6,861 nt of DNA. Origin: Bacteroidales bacterium (GTDB lineage: Bacteria > Bacteroidota > Bacteroidia > Bacteroidales > UBA932). The stretch covers positions 1 to 6,861 of the forward strand of contig JAFROA010000272.1 of NCBI GenBank assembly GCA_017429885.1. Direction: 5' to 3'. The position numbers and the translations under genes are program-made. Shown piece by piece: positions 1 through 5,330 of the stretch. How positions within the stretch are numbered: the first letter of the stretch is position 1; each line of letters opens with the position of its first letter. The notes beneath the pieces were generated by a model, which was not told where the DNA came from, did not search any database, and worked only from the letters and a program-made list of their open reading frames with translations.

Positions 1-285
1 GACCTTATCACCTGGGAATATGAGTACCTCGCTGGAATACGTCCTCTCAAGCCAGGCTTCGCGGAGATTGAACTCAGGCCTTACCCGATCAAGGGGCTTG
101 ATTATGTGAAATGCTCGTATGATTCGGTCCAAGGCAAGATCTCCAGCTCTTGGAAGGTGGAAAATGGGGTTTTCAAGTGGGATGTTGAAGTCCCTGCCGG
201 AATCCGGACGGAAGTGTATATCCCCGGAGATACTGTCCCGAAAGTCATCTCCTGCGGCAAGCATCACTTCGAGACTACAATTTGA
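1..285 (+). CDS. GH78 alpha-L-rhamnosidase, C-terminal end (5' truncated by window)
   Basis: Reading frame 1 is open from the first base to TGA at 283-285 and encodes the last 94 residues of a larger protein. The segment WEYEYLAGIRPLKPGFAEIE, then a short beta-rich stretch with SYDSVQGKISSSW and a final VEVPAGIRTEVYIPGD, is the typical C-terminal beta-sandwich of bacterial alpha-L-rhamnosidases (Bac_rhamnosid_C), which follows the catalytic (alpha/alpha)6 barrel. These enzymes hydrolyse terminal alpha-L-rhamnose from glycans such as rhamnogalacturonan, usually in the periplasm or at the cell surface in Bacteroidota. The catalytic acids and any signal peptide lie upstream of the window. The gene ends tail to tail with the minus-strand SGNH hydrolase, overlapping it by 11 nt (275-285). 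The family call is firm from these motifs; the exact substrate is inference. Confidence 0.88.
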   Translation, partial: DLITWEYEYLAGIRPLKPGFAEIELRPYPIKGLDYVKCSYDSVQGKISSSWKVENGVFKWDVEVPAGIRTEVYIPGDTVPKVISCGKHHFETTI

Positions 286-1039
286 CTTTCTTTTCCCAGA
301 GGTTGGCCATGCGGCGATGACCGGCGGGGGTGGGGTGGACTCCATCCCAGATCCAGTAACACGGCGACGGCTCAGACTCGACTAGTTTTCCGAACAATTC
401 GTCGAACGGAATACATGTGGCACCCGTTTCAGCGCACAACTCCCGGACAATTTCGGCGAGTTTGGAGACCATCTCTTCCCTCTCAGCATAATCGACAAGC
501 ATGCCGGTGCTTCCTTCCTTGGCGAGGAACGGGGCGCAAAGAACAAGCTTGACCGAAGGGTTCTGAGCCTTGACTCTTTGAAGCAGGGACCTGTACCTTT
601 CTTTCCAGCCGTCGAAATCGAAAGGAACCCTGTCGGGGGCTTTGGTCTTGAAATATGCTCCCATATCGTTCACACCGACAAGCACGGACACAACGTCAGG
701 CTCAAGATCAAGCACATCCTCCTTCCATCTGCCCTCCAGATCGATGAGTTTGTGGCCGCTGAAACCACGGTTGAAGAACTTATGGCCAGTCTTTGGGCGC
801 TTGCTCTGGATGTCAGAAGCGACGAGCATCATGTAGCTGTGGCCGTAGATGTGATTGAAATCAGTATGGCTCCGCTCGGCTGAAGTCGGCTTGTAGCCAT
901 TGACACAACCCCAGTTGCCGTCAGTAATGGAATCGCCGATGAACACGACCTTTTTGCCTTTGGTGACAGGTGATGCCCCGAAGGCGGGCAGGAGGGACAG
1001 CATTATCACTGTCGCTAGAGAAATGAGAAGCTTTTTCAT
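275..1039 (-). CDS. Exported SGNH/GDSL-family hydrolase (probable carbohydrate esterase)
   Basis: A 254-residue protein with a signal peptide (MKK, hydrophobic core at residues 4-20, likely cleavage near residues 21-22). All four SGNH blocks are visible: GDSITD with nucleophile Ser37, NRGFSG with Gly95, GVND with Asn124, and DGVH with Asp232 and His235. It should therefore be a catalytically competent serine esterase acting in the periplasm or beyond. The stretch around residues 57-72 (SHTDFNHIYGHSYM) resembles Bacteroidales SGNH proteins found in polysaccharide-utilisation loci. Together with the adjacent rhamnosidase this suggests deacylation of a rhamnose-containing plant glycan, which is inference. 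ATG at 1039 was chosen because it begins an ideal signal peptide. The frame stays open a further 372 codons upstream, but that is antisense to the FAD oxidoreductase. Stop TAG is at 275-277, inside the 3' end of the rhamnosidase gene. Confidence 0.92.
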   Translation of the reverse strand: MKKLLISLATVIMLSLLPAFGASPVTKGKKVVFIGDSITDGNWGCVNGYKPTSAERSHTDFNHIYGHSYMMLVASDIQSKRPKTGHKFFNRGFSGHKLIDLEGRWKEDVLDLEPDVVSVLVGVNDMGAYFKTKAPDRVPFDFDGWKERYRSLLQRVKAQNPSVKLVLCAPFLAKEGSTGMLVDYAEREEMVSKLAEIVRELCAETGATCIPFDELFGKLVESEPSPCYWIWDGVHPTPAGHRRMANLWEKKVKL

Positions 1040-1102
1040 ACCATAAAAATAGCGCTTTTTTGTTTTTTTCGTATCTTTCCGCTGTATAATCTTCTTTATG
1101 AG
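1040..1102. promoter_or_regulatory. Divergent intergenic region, probable back-to-back promoters
   Basis: These 63 nt lie between two divergent start codons, so both transcripts probably begin in or near it. The region is A+T-rich, with a T-tract at about 1056-1069. On the plus strand TATCTTTC (1072-1079) is close to the Bacteroidota -7 consensus TAnnTTTG, but I do not see a TTTG element at the usual distance upstream. No good -7 box with a usable leader is visible for the minus-strand gene. The promoter role is inferred from gene arrangement rather than from a complete motif. Confidence 0.45.
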
Positions 1103-2410
1103 ATGGACAGAAGACATTTCCTGAAAACCACAGCCTTGACCGCGGCTGGAGTTGCCGCGGGCGGAGCTATAGCGCCAGAGTTGAGCGCAAAGACAGTGTC
1201 GGCCAAAACACGTCTGCAGGCTAAAGGCTTCGTGAAGGAGCCCGCCCGCAAAGTCGCGGTAGTTGACAGTGCCGATGTGGTGGTCGTAGGTGGAGGACCG
1301 GCTGGATTCGCCGCCGCGGTTGCCGCGGCCAGGCAGGGATGTGACACGCTGCTTTTGGAGCGGGGCTATTTCCTGGGCGGTCTTTTCACAGGTTGTGATG
1401 TCACCTTGCTCAACGACATGTATACGCCTACTCCAAAGGGTAGGGTCCAGGCGGTTTTCGGCATCTGCGACGAGTTGTGCCAGCGACTGGAGAAGCATGG
1501 GATGCTGGCTTGGCTGGAGACACCTCCTAATGTGGACACAGAGGCCACGAAGTATTTCATGGAGGAGATGTGCGCGGAGGCTGGCGTCAGGATTCTTTAC
1601 GGGGTACAGGCTTGCGACGCCATTATGAGCGGCGACCGCATAGAGCATTTGATTCTTGAGACAAAGAGCGGGCGCGTGGCCGTGAAAGCGGGCCTCGTGG
1701 TGGACTGCAGCGGTGACGGGGACGTCCTTGAGTGGACCGGAGAGGACTTCAAGGAATATAAATACGACATCAGCGCGATGTACAGGGTAGGTGGTGTGTA
1801 TAAGAGCAGGGCCGGTTCGATCACTCCTCACGAGGGGGTATTCACGGGACATCTCGGTGATGGTGTCCGTGGTGTGGACGGACTGGACATGTATACTCTC
1901 ACCAATGCCCAGCTGGAGATGCGTAAACGGATGTGGGACAGGACAATGAAGTTGCGTGAGACTGCCGGAGACGAGAAGGCGTTCCTCCTCAGTTCCCCCT
2001 CGTTGGTCGGGGTGAGGATCACCAGGGTACTGAATTCCGTGTTCAATGTGACTACCGAAGGCGCGGCCACCTCTAAGAGTTACGATGATGTCATAGGTTT
2101 CACCGGCTCTGACTCGACCTTGGTGTGGAACGGGGGCTCGATGCCAAGGAAGCAACGCCCGATGTGGCAGATCCCGTATCGCTCATTGGTGCCGAAAAAG
2201 GTCTCCAACCTGCTTGTCGCAGGGCGCTGCATTGGTTTTGAGGAAGAATTGATGTACGACGCCAGGGAAGTTGGAACCTGCCTTATGACAGGTCAGGCGG
2301 CCGGTACGGCCGCCGCTCAAGCCTTGGCGTACAGGCAAAGCTGCCGCGAGATCGACGTTAAACTTCTCCAGAAGACCCTGAGAGCCAACAATGTCAAACT
2401 TGATTGGTGA
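1103..2410 (+). CDS. FAD-dependent oxidoreductase with Tat-like signal
   Basis: A 435-residue flavoprotein of the FAD_oxidored type. It starts MDRRHFLKTTALTAAGVAAG, a twin-arginine-like signal (RRHFLK followed by a weakly hydrophobic Ala/Gly stretch), which suggests export of the folded, flavin-loaded protein. The Rossmann dinucleotide site is at residues 58-87: VVVVGGGPAG, then Glu86 for the adenosine ribose. The second FAD signature near the C-terminus (residues 369-405) reads NLLVAGRCIG, then EVGTCLMTGQAAGTAAA. Both halves of the fold are intact and there is no frameshift. Substrate is unknown; such proteins are common among carbohydrate and sulfatase loci of Bacteroidota. It is the first gene of the plus-strand cluster and overlaps neither neighbour if the transporter starts at 2421. 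ATG at 1103 gives the Tat motif directly; the ATG at 1098 is out of frame. Whether this genome has TatABC cannot be seen here. Confidence 0.88.
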   Translation: MDRRHFLKTTALTAAGVAAGGAIAPELSAKTVSAKTRLQAKGFVKEPARKVAVVDSADVVVVGGGPAGFAAAVAAARQGCDTLLLERGYFLGGLFTGCDVTLLNDMYTPTPKGRVQAVFGICDELCQRLEKHGMLAWLETPPNVDTEATKYFMEEMCAEAGVRILYGVQACDAIMSGDRIEHLILETKSGRVAVKAGLVVDCSGDGDVLEWTGEDFKEYKYDISAMYRVGGVYKSRAGSITPHEGVFTGHLGDGVRGVDGLDMYTLTNAQLEMRKRMWDRTMKLRETAGDEKAFLLSSPSLVGVRITRVLNSVFNVTTEGAATSKSYDDVIGFTGSDSTLVWNGGSMPRKQRPMWQIPYRSLVPKKVSNLLVAGRCIGFEEELMYDAREVGTCLMTGQAAGTAAAQALAYRQSCREIDVKLLQKTLRANNVKLDW

Positions 2411-2420
2411 GTCGGTGAAT

Positions 2421-3341
2421 ATGACTTCTTCCCCACTCTTCTATCACTTGCTCGCCCTGGCCGTTGTGGCGGTCTGGGGTGTGACCTTCGTATGCACGAA
2501 GACACTCATCAGCGCCGGGATGAATCCGGCCGCGATTTTCGCTATACGTTTCATTTTGGCTTACATCGGGATCTGGGGCATCTGCTTGACTGGGAAGGAG
2601 AAGGTGAGGATATTCAGTGACTCCTGGAAGGACGAGTCAGTGTTCCTTTTCCTCGGTATCACAGGAGGGTCTTTCTATTTCTTGACGGAGAACACCGCAT
2701 TGGCATACACTCAGGCGGCAAATGTGGCCTTCCTCGTATGTGTGGCTCCTGTTTTCACGGCCATATTCACTCTTATCGCCCGGAAGCTGCTGAGAGGACG
2801 TTTCGCTGATGGGCTTGAAGATGTCTCTTTGGGCTTCCCGTTGATCGCCGGAACAATTCTGGCGTTAGTTGGTATGGCTATCGTGATATTTGATGGCTCA
2901 CGGCTCGAACTCTCTCCGAAAGGCGACCTTCTGTCTATAGGCGCCGCCCTTTGCTGGGCCCTTTACAGCATGTTCATGGGGCAGATGACAAAGGACTATG
3001 GGGCGGTCTTCGCGACAAGGAAGGTGTTCTTCTATGGGTTGTTGACCATCATTCCTTTTCTCGGGGGAACGGAGGGTTCTTTCTCAATGGAAGTGTTAGG
3101 TCAGCCGACGGTTTATCTCAATCTTCTTTTCCTGGGATTGATAGCCTCACTCGCTTGCTTTGTGATCTGGAACCTGGTAATGGCTGGGCTTGGCAATGTC
3201 ACCTCAACCAACTATGTCTATCTCAACCCGGTGTTCACCCTGATCACCGCGGCGATCATTCTTGGAGAGAGGTTGACTCCGATATCCATTCTCGGTTGCG
3301 CCGCCATTTTGGCGGGAGTCATATTGGCCGGCCGGCGATAA
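2421..3341 (+). CDS. EamA/DMT-superfamily transporter
   Basis: A 306-residue inner-membrane protein, the usual length for the drug/metabolite transporter superfamily, with about ten hydrophobic segments in two EamA repeats. The first repeat opens with HLLALAVVAVWGVTFVCTKT (residues 9-28); the second begins near residue 168 (GDLLSIGAALCWALYSMF) and ends with the typical NYVYLNPVFTLI and LGERLTPISILGCAAILAGV. Members export or import small metabolites such as amino acids, sugars or nucleosides; the substrate cannot be told from sequence. An in-frame ATG at 2391 would add ten polar residues and overlap the previous gene by 20 nt. I prefer ATG 2421 because it lies 10 nt after the upstream stop, gives the normal short N-terminus, and has GGTGAG about ten bases upstream as a weak ribosome-binding candidate. 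The loop joining the two repeats (about residues 121-139) is polar and a little long. Confidence 0.88.
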   Translation: MTSSPLFYHLLALAVVAVWGVTFVCTKTLISAGMNPAAIFAIRFILAYIGIWGICLTGKEKVRIFSDSWKDESVFLFLGITGGSFYFLTENTALAYTQAANVAFLVCVAPVFTAIFTLIARKLLRGRFADGLEDVSLGFPLIAGTILALVGMAIVIFDGSRLELSPKGDLLSIGAALCWALYSMFMGQMTKDYGAVFATRKVFFYGLLTIIPFLGGTEGSFSMEVLGQPTVYLNLLFLGLIASLACFVIWNLVMAGLGNVTSTNYVYLNPVFTLITAAIILGERLTPISILGCAAILAGVILAGRR

Positions 3342-3351
3342 ACAGGTATTT

Positions 3352-4152
3352 ATGGATGAGGTTGTAGTCATATTCGATTTGGACGGGACTCTGATTGACA
3401 CGATCGGGGATTTGTCCGCCGCTGTGGAACATGCTCTGTCTCAAGGCGGTTTCCCAGGGCATTCGGTTGAAGAGTACAGGAGAATGGTCGGTCACGGGAT
3501 AAGGAATCTTGTCACGAGTGCATTGCCGGAGGGGACTTCGGAGGAAACTATAGATTTGACTCTCGGTCGGTTTGTCAAATATTACACAAGCCATATTGAT
3601 GTCCTTTCAAGGCCATATCCCGGAATACATGAGCTTCTATTGGAGCTTTCGTCTGCTGGAGTCAAGTTGGCGGTGGCTTCGAACAAGTTCCAGGAAGGTA
3701 CTGAGGCCTTGATCCATTGCTTTTTCGATGATATCCCCTTTGTCAAGATTCTCGGCAACGCCCCTGGCCTTCCCCTCAAGCCCGACCCTGAGGTCATCCG
3801 CCTGGCCTTGGAAGCGGCTTCTCTTGGCACGCCACTGGCCATCGGCCGTACTCAGCCGCAGCGAAGCGAGAATGGACGCGGCCGAGGTCAGGTGGCGTGC
3901 CAGGAGATAGCGCCACTAGCGCATCCGGCGGTGGCACAGAATGGCGATGTGCCAGGTGGCGAGCCGGAACATGTTGTAGTGATGGTGGGGGATTCGGCGA
4001 CCGATATCAAGACTGCCAGGAATGCGGGTATTCTCGCTGTGGCCGTGTCCTGGGGCTTCCGTCCAAGGACGGATCTTGAGACTGCCGATGCTATCGCCGA
4101 TACGCCTGAACAACTATTGGAGATAATTCGTATCTTTACAGGAAAGAATTAA
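3352..4152 (+). CDS. HAD-superfamily hydrolase, phosphoglycolate phosphatase-like, with 44-residue insert
   Basis: A cytosolic HAD phosphatase of 266 residues. Motif I is FDLDGT (Asp9 nucleophile, Asp11 acid/base), motif II is Ser110 in VASN, motif III is Lys143 in LKPDPE, and motif IV is VGDSATD (Asp214, Asp218). The helical cap lies between motifs I and II (about residues 15-85) and the end, VSWGF, is typical of Gph-like enzymes that hydrolyse 2-phosphoglycolate or small sugar phosphates. The exact substrate is not certain. Relatives are about 215-225 residues long. This one is longer because residues 160-203 form an extra Gly/Pro/Gln/Arg-rich segment between ALEAASLG and EPEHVV; without it the protein would be 222 residues. 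All catalytic residues remain and the insert falls in a surface loop before the motif IV strand, so activity may be kept. The start is 10 nt after the transporter stop, and the next gene begins 10 nt after this stop. Confidence 0.88.
   Translation: MDEVVVIFDLDGTLIDTIGDLSAAVEHALSQGGFPGHSVEEYRRMVGHGIRNLVTSALPEGTSEETIDLTLGRFVKYYTSHIDVLSRPYPGIHELLLELSSAGVKLAVASNKFQEGTEALIHCFFDDIPFVKILGNAPGLPLKPDPEVIRLALEAASLGTPLAIGRTQPQRSENGRGRGQVACQEIAPLAHPAVAQNGDVPGGEPEHVVVMVGDSATDIKTARNAGILAVAVSWGFRPRTDLETADAIADTPEQLLEIIRIFTGKN
3826..3965. repeat. Terminal inverted repeats bounding the HAD insert
   Basis: The left arm, GGCACGCCACTGGCCATC (3826-3843), pairs with the right arm at 3946-3965, whose reverse complement is GGCTCGCCACCTGGCACATC. 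They differ by one substitution and two single-base gaps. An internal third copy at 3892-3902 is a perfect 11-nt inverted match to 3825-3835. It is also part of a 13-nt direct repeat, one mismatch, with 3953-3965. A compact hairpin with a 7-bp stem (3932-3938 with 3948-3954, 9-nt loop) sits in the right half. Confidence 0.7.
3829..3960 (+). mobile_element. In-frame palindromic insert within the HAD gene (RPE-like)
   Basis: This 132-nt (44-codon) block interrupts an otherwise standard HAD phosphatase reading frame without breaking it. By hand count 89 of 132 bases are G or C (67%), clearly above the parts of the host gene I counted (roughly 37-48%). TGGC occurs at both edges (3825-3828 and 3957-3960), as a short target duplication would. 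Precise removal of one TGGC copy plus the block rejoins ALEAASLG directly to EPEHVVVMVGDS, the normal family spacing. The ends are imperfect inverted repeats. The properties match the Rickettsia palindromic elements, non-autonomous repeats that persist inside open reading frames. Mobility is inference: only one copy is in this window and no transposase is present. A lineage-specific loop extension is the alternative. Confidence 0.55.
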
Positions 4153-4162
4153 TAACACAAAT

Positions 4163-4834
4163 ATGAGACGAGTTATTATCGCGGCCCTCGCCGCAACCCT
4201 TTGCGCTTTCAGCGCCATCGCCCAGGATCTTCCCGACAACGACTGGGCCAATTTCAACCGATATGCCAAGGCCAATTCAGAAGTTACCGTAAAGCCTCTA
4301 GCCGTGTTGATGGGTGACTCCATCACCGACGGATGGTTCAGCAAGGATCCGGACTTCTTCAAGAATAACAACCTCTTGGGAAGGGGTATCAGCGGGCAGG
4401 TGACTTCCCACATGGTAGCGAGGTTCCGCAGGGATGTGGTCGACCATCATCCCAAGTATGTCGTGATCCTCGCCGGAATCAATGATATTGCCAGGAATAA
4501 TGGATACATCTCCGTTGAGAACACCTTTGGCAACATAGTCTCCATGTGCGAGATCGCCAAGGCCAACAAGATCAAGCCTGTCCTTTGCACCCTTGTCCCT
4601 TCAGCCTACATCAAGTGGCGTCCCGCTATCAAAGACACCAAGGAGCAAGTCGCCAAACTCAACACCATGATCAAGGAATACGCTAAGGCAAAGCATTACA
4701 AAGTGGTTGACTACGCCACTGTGTTGGCCGACGCCAACGGTGAGACCCGCGCGGACCTCTCCGGGGACTCTGTCCATCCTAACCTTGATGGTTACAAGTT
4801 GATGGAGGAGGCCTTGATGAAGGTGATCCGTTAA
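4163..4834 (+). CDS. Exported SGNH/GDSL-family hydrolase (acylhydrolase/esterase)
   Basis: A 223-residue protein with a clear signal peptide: MRR, hydrophobic core, and the cleavage site AIA|QD after residue 20, leaving an N-terminal Gln as is common in Bacteroidota. The SGNH blocks are complete: MGDSITD with Ser53, GRGISG with Gly78, GIND with Asn107, and DSVH with Asp202 and His205. It should be an active periplasmic serine esterase or lipase-like acylhydrolase; the substrate is unknown. It belongs to a different subgroup from the SGNH protein at 275-1039: it is shorter, lacks the NHIYGHSYM segment, and has a different block II. ATG at 4163 lies 10 nt after the HAD stop and starts the signal peptide directly, so the start is secure. 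It is the last gene of the plus-strand cluster and ends 6 nt from a convergent gene. Confidence 0.92.
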   Translation: MRRVIIAALAATLCAFSAIAQDLPDNDWANFNRYAKANSEVTVKPLAVLMGDSITDGWFSKDPDFFKNNNLLGRGISGQVTSHMVARFRRDVVDHHPKYVVILAGINDIARNNGYISVENTFGNIVSMCEIAKANKIKPVLCTLVPSAYIKWRPAIKDTKEQVAKLNTMIKEYAKAKHYKVVDYATVLADANGETRADLSGDSVHPNLDGYKLMEEALMKVIR

Positions 4835-4840
4835 GGGATC
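4825..4840. terminator. Weak hairpin at the convergent gene junction
   Basis: GATCC (4825-4829) and GGATC (4836-4840) form a 5-bp stem with a 6-nt loop that holds the TAA of the SGNH gene, followed on the plus strand by TTATTCT. It lies in the only place where two convergent operons could terminate. The stem is short and the T-run interrupted, so it is at best a weak bidirectional terminator. Confidence 0.2.
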
Positions 4841-5329
4841 TTATTCTCCGAACCTTTCGGAATAGTGGTGTTGGAGCCGCTCCAGTCTCTGGGATCTTGA
4901 TTGGAGGTAGCGGAGTTTGACATGGTCTGACACACTTTCCGGGTAGGGGGCTCTCAAAGAGTCAACCCAGTTATCCAGATCCATTGACGCCTGTATCGCC
5001 ATCATGGCGATGGAGGCGTCAACTGTTGTGTCAATCGTGAACATGGCCTCAGTGGACATGTCTCCAAGTTTCTTGTCCACAATGTCATCTAGACGGTCCC
5101 TGGTCATGATCTCGTCATCTTGGATCGTCTTAAGGGAGTCTATGATCTGGTAGCTGTCGGAAAGCGCTGAGCGGAGGCTGTCCACGGTATTGTCCACCTC
5201 GCTTAGCCTCAGCCTGATTTTTATGGAATATAGGCCAGGGATTATGATAAGGGCGGCTATAATCAGGTTCCTGAGAGTCCTCAGAAGCCTTTTCCAAAAG
5301 CTGGTACCCGTCTCACCGTCCTGCCCCAT
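4841..5329 (-). CDS. Hypothetical membrane-anchored coiled-coil protein
   Basis: I do not recognise this 162-residue protein. It has a basic N-terminal segment (FWKRLLRTLR), one transmembrane helix at about residues 21-36 (NLIIAALIIIPGLYSI), then a long, charged, heptad-like helix (about 40-90, including VDNTVDSLRSALSDSYQIID), a low-charge Ala/Met/Ile segment (103-116) and a C-terminal helix ending in YSERFGE. The positive-inside pattern suggests a short cytoplasmic N-terminus and a periplasmic coiled coil. ATG at 5329 comes 1 nt after the homoserine dehydrogenase stop, so the two are very probably cotranscribed and translationally coupled. An in-frame ATG at 5347 would add six residues and overlap the upstream gene by 17 nt. 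Threonine-operon position does not by itself imply a metabolic role. The Ala/Met/Ile segment is encoded by an unusual palindrome (4984-5022). Confidence 0.7.
   Translation of the reverse strand: MGQDGETGTSFWKRLLRTLRNLIIAALIIIPGLYSIKIRLRLSEVDNTVDSLRSALSDSYQIIDSLKTIQDDEIMTRDRLDDIVDKKLGDMSTEAMFTIDTTVDASIAMMAIQASMDLDNWVDSLRAPYPESVSDHVKLRYLQSRSQRLERLQHHYSERFGE
4984..5022. repeat. 39-bp near-perfect palindrome inside a coding sequence
   Basis: Arms 4984-5002 and 5004-5022 are reverse complements around a single central C at 5003. Of 19 pairs, 17 are Watson-Crick, one is T/G and one is G/G (the two imperfect pairs are 4994/5012 and 4993/5013). The innermost eight pairs (ATCGCCAT with ATGGCGAT) and the outer nine (starting TTGACGCCT) are perfect. 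It spans about 13 codons of the minus-strand coiled-coil gene, encoding the quasi-symmetric peptide DASIAMMAIQAS. Confidence 0.9.
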
Positions 5330-5330
5330 A

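Noticed and set aside
1140..1160. Perfect 7-bp stem with 7-nt loop near the start of the FAD oxidoreductase gene
   Set aside because: It falls in Ala codons (GCC/GCG) of the signal peptide; similar short stems at 1312-1328 have the same cause. Not beyond what biased codons produce.
1040..2155. Very long minus-strand open frame continuing 372 codons upstream of the SGNH hydrolase start
   Set aside because: It is antisense to the well-supported FAD oxidoreductase, has low-complexity His/Arg/Leu-rich sequence with no domain, and the SGNH protein has its own signal peptide starting at 1039. The open frame is a codon-usage shadow.
2296..2314. 8-bp inverted repeat with 3-nt spacer (GGCGGCCG...CGGCCGCC)
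   Set aside because: It encodes the conserved FAD-binding Ala/Gly run (GQAAGTAAA), so protein constraint plus G+C-rich codons explains it.
3301..3336. CCGCCA/TGGCGG hairpin and a GGCCGGCCGGC run just before the transporter stop, possibly an attenuator ahead of the HAD gene
   Set aside because: Both lie inside conserved EamA coding sequence, and no T-run or alternative pairing was seen. Too little to call a regulatory element.
3897..4079. Alternative plus-frame small protein beginning with GTG inside the HAD insert
   Set aside because: It overlaps the conserved motif IV of the HAD gene in another frame, has no ribosome-binding signal and shows no recognisable domain.
3941..5012. Nine-base identity ATGGCGATG shared by the HAD insert (3941-3949) and the 39-bp palindrome (5004-5012), suggesting a common repeat family
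   Set aside because: A 9-nt match between two G+C-rich segments is expected by chance often enough, and the flanking bases differ.
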